Shown here: in pieces, positions 6,155-6,634 of the stretch
Numbering within the stretch: position 1 is the stretch's first letter
Layout of the letters: every line of letters begins with the position of its first letter
DNA from: JAGNNV01 sp031392925
GTDB taxonomy: Bacteria; Acidobacteriota; Vicinamibacteria; Fen-336; JAGNNV01
Length of the DNA stretch: 6,634 nucleotides
Assembly: GCA_031392925.1 (NCBI GenBank)
Contig: JANMVV010000400.1
Location: forward strand, 1-6,634
Direction: 5' to 3'
Notes under the pieces: generated by a model
What the model saw: the letters and a program-made list of their open reading frames with translations, nothing else
What the model was told of the DNA's origin: nothing
Databases searched by the model: none
Position numbers and translations under genes: made by a program

Positions 6155-6634
6155 ATGCGAAAACGACCACACCTATCCCTCCTCGTCGCCGCCCGCGTAT
6201 GCCTTGGGCTCGCCGCAGCTCCATCCTTGTGGGCGGCCGGTCCTGACCTGCGCGTTCTGGAATCGATCAAGGAGCGCGACCAGCGGGCGTTTGACGTGTT
6301 GCTCCGCTCCAAGGCGGACATCAACGCCGCGGATCCAGGCGGCTCGACGCCGCTCGCATGGGCGGTGCACCTTGGCCAGCAGGGGATGGCTCTGGCGCTG
6401 CTGAACGCGGGAGCCGACGTCAGCACCGCGGATTCCTATGGAGAGACGCCCCTGACCCTCGCGTGCGCGAACGGAGATGGCGTGGTCGTCCAGCGCCTGC
6501 TCGCCGCCGGGGCCAAGCCCGACGCGACCAGGTGGAACGGGGAGACGGCCATGATGCTTGCGGCCGGAGCTGGAAGTCTCGAGGCGGTCCGAGCACTCGC
6601 CGCTCGCGGTGCGGATGTGAATGCAGCCGAGCCG
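6155..6634 (+). CDS. Exported ankyrin-repeat protein, 5' part only
   Basis: An open frame of 160 codons that continues past the window end. It starts MRKRPHLSLLVAARV, a Sec-type signal with a basic n-region, hydrophobic core to about residue 25 and a likely cut near WAA (26-28); no lipobox cysteine is seen. Ankyrin repeats with a 33-residue period follow: a degenerate first repeat at about 31-63 (ADINAADPGG end), then 64-96 (STPLAWA, NAGADV), 97-129 (ETPLTLA, AAGAKPD) and 130-160 (ETAMMLAA, ARGADVNA), the last cut by the window. Glycines at 63, 96 and 129 mark the period exactly. The start is fixed by an in-frame TGA at 6149-6151. Ankyrin repeats bind proteins; export plus position behind the cytochrome and DUF1552 genes suggests a periplasmic scaffold or partner for them (inference). 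Other domains may follow beyond the window. Confidence 0.9.
   Translation, partial: MRKRPHLSLLVAARVCLGLAAAPSLWAAGPDLRVLESIKERDQRAFDVLLRSKADINAADPGGSTPLAWAVHLGQQGMALALLNAGADVSTADSYGETPLTLACANGDGVVVQRLLAAGAKPDATRWNGETAMMLAAGAGSLEAVRALAARGADVNAAEP

Noticed and set aside
4716..6224. 502-codon open frame on the minus strand
   Set aside because: It lies almost wholly opposite the DUF1552 gene, whose family motifs are unmistakable. The minus frame shows no recognisable domain; long antisense frames are common in GC-rich genes.

Overview
The window is GC-rich, densely coded DNA from a Gram-negative-type bacterium. All five supported genes lie on the + strand. The gene content (Tat-exported Gfo/Idh/MocA oxidoreductase, DUF6807, a DUF1592-series c-type cytochrome protein, DUF1552, exported ankyrin protein) is typical of Acidobacteriota, Verrucomicrobiota and Planctomycetota. 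I lean to Acidobacteriota or Verrucomicrobiota; this is from family knowledge, not from a marker gene.

Layout. (1) 1-426 is the 3' half of a DUF6807 ('PmoA family') gene cut by the window edge. (2) 434-1954 is a Tat-exported Gfo/Idh/MocA dehydrogenase, 7 bases behind it and surely in the same transcript. (3) 1955-2127 is a 173-base gap holding four short hairpins in a row, the last of them between a plausible -35 and -10 just ahead of the next gene. (4) 2128-4743 is a large exported protein with three CXXCH haem-binding sites: a class I cytochrome c domain fused to the planctomycete-type cytochrome/DUF1587/1595/1592/1588/1585 series. (5) 4740-6110, overlapping it by ATGA, is a Tat-exported DUF1552 protein with its HXXSHH signature. 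(6) 6155-6634 is the first 160 codons of an exported ankyrin-repeat protein that runs off the window.

How they may work together. The first pair looks like part of an exported sugar or polyol oxidation/isomerisation pathway; the substrate cannot be read from sequence. The second set (cytochrome fusion, DUF1552, ankyrin) looks like one operon for a periplasmic redox system: multi-haem protein as electron carrier or oxidase, DUF1552 as a Tat-folded partner, ankyrin protein as a possible scaffold. Its biochemical function has not, to my knowledge, been established, and it is the best candidate here for an undescribed system. No tRNA, rRNA, CRISPR array, insertion sequence or phage gene was seen.
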